Source: Pontibacter deserti
GTDB taxonomy: Bacteria; Bacteroidota; Bacteroidia; Cytophagales; Hymenobacteraceae
Direction: 5' to 3'
NCBI RefSeq assembly: GCF_023630255.1
Contig: NZ_JALPRS010000003.1
Coordinates: forward strand, 415,786 to 479,785
DNA: 64,000 nucleotides
In this document: in pieces, positions 59,887 to 64,000 of the stretch
Numbering within the stretch: the stretch's first letter is position 1
Layout of the letters: each line of letters opens with the position of its first letter
Made by a program: the position numbers and the translations under genes
Notes under the pieces: generated by a model
What the model saw: the letters and a program-made list of their open reading frames with translations, nothing else
The model's database searches: none
What the model was told of the DNA's origin: nothing

Positions 59887-62800
59887 ATGAAACAGTTCAA
59901 GCCGACCAATTGGTCTATCGATAACAAAACCAGTATCTATATTATCACGCTCATCATCTCGATCTGGGGTATCTTCTCTTACATCAATATTCAGAAAGAG
60001 AACTTCCCGGACATTGTGGTGCCGACCGTGTTTGTGAGCACCATTTATGCCGGTACCTCGCCATCTGACATGGAGAACTTGGTAACGCGCCCGATTGAGA
60101 AAGAAATAAAAGCTATTTCAGGGGTTAAAAAGGTAACATCAAACTCTATCCAGGATTTCTCGATGGTAGTGGTAGAGTTTAATACCGACGAGGATGTACC
60201 GGAAGCCAAACAGAAAGTAAAAGATGCTGTAGATAAAGCCCGCCCGGACCTGCCCCAGGATTTAACACAGGAGCCGAATGTGCAGGATGTTAACTTCTCT
60301 GAGTTCCCGATCATGCAGGTTAACATCTCCGGCAACTATAGCCTGGACCAACTGAAGAACTATGCAGAAGACATCCAGGACCGTATTGAATCGCTGTCTG
60401 AAATAACCCGTGTAGATATGGCCGGCGCTTTGGATAAAGAAGTGCAGGTGGATGTAGACATGTATAAGGCACAGGTAGCACAGGTTACATTCAATGATAT
60501 AGAAAGTGCCATATTCCGTGAAAACCTGACTTTATCGGGTGGTAACGTAACGGTAGGCGAAATGAAGCGCTCGGTGCGTGTGGTAGGCCAGTATGTAGAT
60601 CCTGCTCTTATCGGTGATATTGTGGTGAAGTCGATGGCTGGAGGAAACATACAGCTTAAAGAAATTGCCACAGTAAGAGAAGGGTTTGAGGAGCAGGAAA
60701 GTTTTGCCCGCCTGGATAATGCCCCGGTGATTACATTAAACGTGATCAAGCGAAGCGGTGAAAACCTGATCGAGGCATCTAATAAAATAGATGACCTGCT
60801 AGCTGAGATGCAGGGCTCTGTATTGCCGGAAGACTTGAAAGTAACTGTTACCGGCGAGCAGGCTACGCAAACCAAACATACACTAAACGACCTGATCAAC
60901 ACGATCATCATCGGGTTTGTGCTGGTTACACTGATCCTTATGTTCTTTATGGGTACTACTAACGCTATTTTCGTTGGTTTGTCGGTGCCTATCTCTATGT
61001 TCGTGGCCTTCCTGCTGTTCGACTCGTCCGGCGTGTCACTGAACATGATCGTGCTGTTTGCATTCCTGCTGGCGTTAGGTATAGTGGTAGATGATGCCAT
61101 TGTGGTAATAGAGAATACGCACCGCATTTTCCATACTTCAAACCTTGGGATTGTGAAGTCGGCGAAGGTAGCTGCCGGCGAAGTATTCGTGCCGGTGCTG
61201 GCGGGTACACTCACAACTATAGCTCCTTTCTTTCCGCTGCTTTTCTGGCCGGGTATAGTTGGGGAGTTTATGTTTTATCTGCCTATAACGCTTATCGTTA
61301 CGTTGCTTGCATCGTTGTTTGTAGCTTTTATCATCAACCCGGTATTTGCCGTGTCCTTCATGAAGAAAGAGGACGCAGCTCCAACAACTACCAAAACAAA
61401 TAAGCGCTTCCTGATGATAATGGCGGCTGCTGTGGTGCTAGCTATAGTGCTATACATTGCCGGCTCTTTTGGTTTGGCAAACCTTATCATGCTTGGAGTT
61501 ATACTTGTAGCCCTGAACAGGTTTGTGTTTACCGGCATGATCTATAGGTTCCAGCATAATACGTTGCCGAAGTTTATGAGCAAGTATGAGCAGCTGCTGC
61601 GCTGGATGCTGACCGGTAAGCGTCCGGTGTATGTGTTTGCAGGTATCTTTGCTTTACTTTTCCTGTCGGTAGCGCTGGTGGCAGTTCGTTCGCCTAAGGT
61701 GGTGTTCTTCCCTGAAAGCGACCCGAACTTTGTATATACTTATATACAAATGCCGGTTGGTACAGATCAGGCCGTAACGGATTCGGTTACCAAAGTAGTA
61801 GAGAAGCGCATTTACAGGGTAATCGGTGAAAACAACCCGGATGTAGAATCGGTGATCTCAAACGTAGCTATCGGGGCCGGGGACCAGAACGACCGCAGCG
61901 TAACAGCCCAGTCGCATAAAGGTAAAGTAACTGTAGCCTTTGTGGAATTTATGGACCGCACCGGAGAAAAAACCTCCGGAGAATACCTGAATGAGATCCG
62001 TGAAGTTGTGAAAGGTATACCTGGTGCTGAAATAACAGTGGACAAAGAACAGAACGGTCCACCGGTGGGCAAACCCATCAGCATCGAGATTTCCGGAGAA
62101 GAGTTTCCCGAGCTGATAGCCCTCTCTAAAAACGTTGAGCAATACATAAACAATCAGCAGATAGGAGGTATAGAAGGTCTGAAATCTGATCTGGAAGACA
62201 GTAAACCAGAGATTGTTTTCAACATAGACCGCGAACGAGCCAACCGCGAAGGTTTAAGCACCGGGCAGATAGGTTCTGAGATACGGACGGCCATTTTCGG
62301 TAAGGAAGCATCTAAATTTAAGCTTGACGAAGATGAGTATCCGATACAGGTACGTTACGCTGAGCCTTACCGCGAAAATATAGATGCCTTGCTTGGTATG
62401 CGCATTACTTATCGCGATATGAACTCCGGACAAGTGCGCCAGATTCCTCTTTCTTCGGTAGCAACTATAGATTATACGACTACTTACGGCGGTATAAAAC
62501 GCAAAAACCTGAAACGTGTAGTTACCCTGGAGTCTAACGTGCTGGCAGGTTATAACGCCAATGAGGTAGTGCAGCAGATAGAGCAGTCGCTGCAGAATTT
62601 CCAGACACCGGAAGGCTACGAAGTACGCATGGGCGGTCAGCAGGAAGAGCAACAGGAAACATTTGAGTTTTTGAGTGTAGCCTTTATAGCTGCTTTCTTC
62701 CTCATCTTCCTGATCCTTGTTACGCAGTTCAACTCTGTTTCAAAGCCATTCATTATACTTTCGGAAGTGTTGTTTAGCATTATCGGGGTGTTGCTGGGCT

Positions 62801-63303
62801 TCTCTATTTTTAAAATGGATGTGTCTATTGTAATGACAGGTGTTGGTATAGTTGCGCTGGCAGGTATAGTTGTGAAAAATGGTATCCTTATTGTGGAGTT
62901 TACCGACCTGTTGCTTGATGAAGGGAAAGAGCTGAAAGAAGCGCTGGTAGAAGCTGGTAAAACCCGCCTTAACCCGGTAATACTGACCGCTACGGCCACT
63001 ATACTTGGTCTGGTGCCATTGGCGTTAGGTATAAACCTTAACTTCTATACGTTGTTTACAGAGTTCGAACCCCACTTCTTTATGGGTGGTAATAGCGCTG
63101 CCTTCTGGGGCCCGCTTGCCTGGACAATTATTTTCGGACTTGGCTTTGCAACTATAGTTACACTGCTGATTGTGCCGGTAATGTACCTGCTGAACGAGAA
63201 ATTAAAAGACAGGCTGATCGGTAAAAAGAAACGTGCCGCAGCTTTTAAATTAAAACAGGATGAAGTGCCTGTGAATGGAAAAGTTAGAGAATACACTTAT
63301 TGA
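59887..63303 (+). CDS. RND-family efflux permease with an extra hydrophobic insert
   Basis: 1138 residues; usual RND pumps are about 1030-1050. TM1 (about 13-30), two large periplasmic loops, and 12 helices. Conserved TM4 motif FLLALGIVVDDAIVVIENTHRI carries the proton-relay Asp pair. Between TM6 and TM7 about 65 extra residues (495-560) include two more hydrophobic segments (MIMAAAVVLAIVLYIAGSFGL, IMLGVILVALNRFVF). It pumps hydrophobic compounds or toxic molecules; substrate unknown. Ends four bases into the carrier-protein-like frame. Confidence 0.93.
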   Translation: MKQFKPTNWSIDNKTSIYIITLIISIWGIFSYINIQKENFPDIVVPTVFVSTIYAGTSPSDMENLVTRPIEKEIKAISGVKKVTSNSIQDFSMVVVEFNTDEDVPEAKQKVKDAVDKARPDLPQDLTQEPNVQDVNFSEFPIMQVNISGNYSLDQLKNYAEDIQDRIESLSEITRVDMAGALDKEVQVDVDMYKAQVAQVTFNDIESAIFRENLTLSGGNVTVGEMKRSVRVVGQYVDPALIGDIVVKSMAGGNIQLKEIATVREGFEEQESFARLDNAPVITLNVIKRSGENLIEASNKIDDLLAEMQGSVLPEDLKVTVTGEQATQTKHTLNDLINTIIIGFVLVTLILMFFMGTTNAIFVGLSVPISMFVAFLLFDSSGVSLNMIVLFAFLLALGIVVDDAIVVIENTHRIFHTSNLGIVKSAKVAAGEVFVPVLAGTLTTIAPFFPLLFWPGIVGEFMFYLPITLIVTLLASLFVAFIINPVFAVSFMKKEDAAPTTTKTNKRFLMIMAAAVVLAIVLYIAGSFGLANLIMLGVILVALNRFVFTGMIYRFQHNTLPKFMSKYEQLLRWMLTGKRPVYVFAGIFALLFLSVALVAVRSPKVVFFPESDPNFVYTYIQMPVGTDQAVTDSVTKVVEKRIYRVIGENNPDVESVISNVAIGAGDQNDRSVTAQSHKGKVTVAFVEFMDRTGEKTSGEYLNEIREVVKGIPGAEITVDKEQNGPPVGKPISIEISGEEFPELIALSKNVEQYINNQQIGGIEGLKSDLEDSKPEIVFNIDRERANREGLSTGQIGSEIRTAIFGKEASKFKLDEDEYPIQVRYAEPYRENIDALLGMRITYRDMNSGQVRQIPLSSVATIDYTTTYGGIKRKNLKRVVTLESNVLAGYNANEVVQQIEQSLQNFQTPEGYEVRMGGQQEEQQETFEFLSVAFIAAFFLIFLILVTQFNSVSKPFIILSEVLFSIIGVLLGFSIFKMDVSIVMTGVGIVALAGIVVKNGILIVEFTDLLLDEGKELKEALVEAGKTRLNPVILTATATILGLVPLALGINLNFYTLFTEFEPHFFMGGNSAAFWGPLAWTIIFGLGFATIVTLLIVPVMYLLNEKLKDRLIGKKKRAAAFKLKQDEVPVNGKVREYTY

Positions 63304-63311
63304 TAGTACCC

Positions 63312-63566
63312 ATGCTTACAACAAATAAAGCTATTGAGCAGGAGGTTATCCGCATCATTAGCAGAACAACAAAAGTTAAACCATCCCGCTTGCAAACCGA
63401 CGTGAGCCTTGAACAAAAGCTCGGTTTCGATACGCTTGATGTAGTGGATATTATACTTGCGCTGGAGAAAAAGTACCATATCGTTATTCCGGATGAAGTG
63501 CCCATAAACACGGTAGGTGATTTTGTAACGTATGTTGCTGATCATTCTCAACAAGCTGCAGCATAA
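63312..63566 (+). CDS. Acyl-carrier-protein-like protein with Thr at the attachment site
   Basis: 84 residues from ATG 63312; the frame opens at TTG 63300. Overall four-helix carrier pattern: VIRIISRTTKVKPSRLQTDVSLEQKLGFDTLDVVDIILALEKKYHIVIPDEVPINTVGDFVTYV. The phosphopantetheine Ser of the D-S-L motif is replaced by Thr41 (D40-T41-L42). It is nine bases after the RND gene and probably cotranscribed. It could be a carrier protein that cannot be loaded, or one modified at Thr. Confidence 0.82.
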   Translation: MLTTNKAIEQEVIRIISRTTKVKPSRLQTDVSLEQKLGFDTLDVVDIILALEKKYHIVIPDEVPINTVGDFVTYVADHSQQAAA

Positions 63567-63581
63567 AACTTTTACATTTTA

Positions 63582-63619
63582 AACTATAAAAGGCGGGATT
63601 ACTCCCGCCTTTTATAGTT
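63582..63619. terminator. Bidirectional terminator of the efflux operon
   Basis: A perfect 17-bp stem (63582-63598 with 63603-63619) around TTAC, with GC core GGCGGGA and the genome word AACTATAA/TTATAGTT forming the outer stem. Strong terminator 16 bases after the carrier-protein stop. Confidence 0.9.
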
Positions 63620-64000
63620 TAACTCAATTCCTTTCTAGCTTCTGGAAAGATTATAGTTTTCCATTTGTCATTTCGGACCATAGCGAGAAATCTATCTAAG
63701 CTTATAGTTGAGGCCTTCTCCAACTTGAACCAAGCTATCCTTTTATAGTTACCTCTAATCCTGAGAGCTCAACTTGCCCATCTTTCTATAGCTGACTTTG
63801 GTGTGCTCACGGCCGCGGGCCCCCGTCTTTGGGCATCGCGCTGCTGATTTGAAGCTGCCCTCGCTGTGCTCAAGTTGCCTGCGGCACCGCAACAAATCAA
63901 AGGCGCTCCACCCAAAGACTGAAAGCTTTCGATAGCAGCTACTATAGTGAATTGGAGATGCTATAGTTATATAGCCTTTTCCGTGGCTATAGTTCCAAGA
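63620..64000. repeat. Intergenic repeat region, copy 2 of the dispersed repeat (cut by window edge)
   Basis: No gene seen. From 63892 the sequence matches 3-100 of the window. Immediately upstream (about 63821-63858) is an imperfect inverted copy of part of the same unit: CCGTCTTTGGGCATCGCGCTG resembles the reverse complement of 63892-63925. Several CTATAGTT words are scattered through it. It appears to be a repeat composed of two inverted halves. Confidence 0.55.

Noticed and set aside
60360..61214. 284-residue minus-strand frame inside the RND gene
   Set aside because: Ser/Thr-rich shadow of the RND gene; the forward frame is a textbook transporter.

Overview
The window reads as a chromosome segment of a Bacteroidota bacterium, most likely a cytophagal relative of Pontibacter/Hymenobacter. 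The signs are type IX secretion sorting domains, Bacteroidota-style promoters (TAnnTTTG), many short lipoproteins, a BT_3928-type protein, a DUF1599 protein and Bacteroidota-specific mobile-element genes (DUF3987, DUF3871). Genus is inference from style; no marker gene settles it. Outside the island, coding and non-coding DNA is full of the near-palindromic word AACTATAG/CTATAGTT and its derivatives.

Region 1 (1-19192) is chromosomal backbone. It holds threonine catabolism (SDR-type threonine dehydrogenase and kbl, separated by a proline-rich repeat protein), folate and c-di-AMP genes (folP-cdaA), a DUF1599 protein, a DoxX/thioredoxin-like protein, a solitary SRA-HNH nuclease, an oligopeptide-type permease, aroK, a fatty-acid hydroxylase and two large T9SS-exported proteins. 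A 56-residue lipoprotein/membrane peptide lies between the two exported proteins.

Region 2 (19193-50893) is a genomic island of about 31.7 kb integrated in the 3' half of tRNA-Asn(GTT). A 46-bp direct repeat marks the ends: the displaced tRNA 3' end with its original terminator is on the left, and the restored tRNA with an island-supplied terminator is on the right. Just inside both ends lies the same tandem TTGTATGCAAA pair, probably integrase arm sites. The island carries a tyrosine recombinase, an excisionase-like HTH protein, a DUF3987 protein and small cargo genes. Its main cargo is a six-gene restriction-like system (Vsr, cytosine methyltransferase, MutL/MORC-type ATPase, Z1 helicase-like ATPase, PD-(D/E)XK protein, AIPR protein), followed by another PD-(D/E)XK protein. 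After that come umuDC, an SRAP protein, a secreted DNA/RNA nuclease and a DUF3871 block. It ends with a second defence cluster: a putative base-reader/nuclease and a Septu-like ATPase-HNH pair. No relaxase or conjugation gene is visible.

Region 3 (50849-64000) is backbone again: tRNA-Asn, a Rieske-like lipoprotein, 3-hydroxybutyryl-CoA dehydrogenase, pheS, a LiaF-like membrane protein, a LytS/LytTR two-component pair, and a TetR-TolC-adaptor-RND efflux operon with a carrier-protein-like gene attached. A dispersed intergenic repeat appears at both ends of the window (about 1-125 and 63785-64000).

All family assignments are made from motifs read in the translations. No database search was run.
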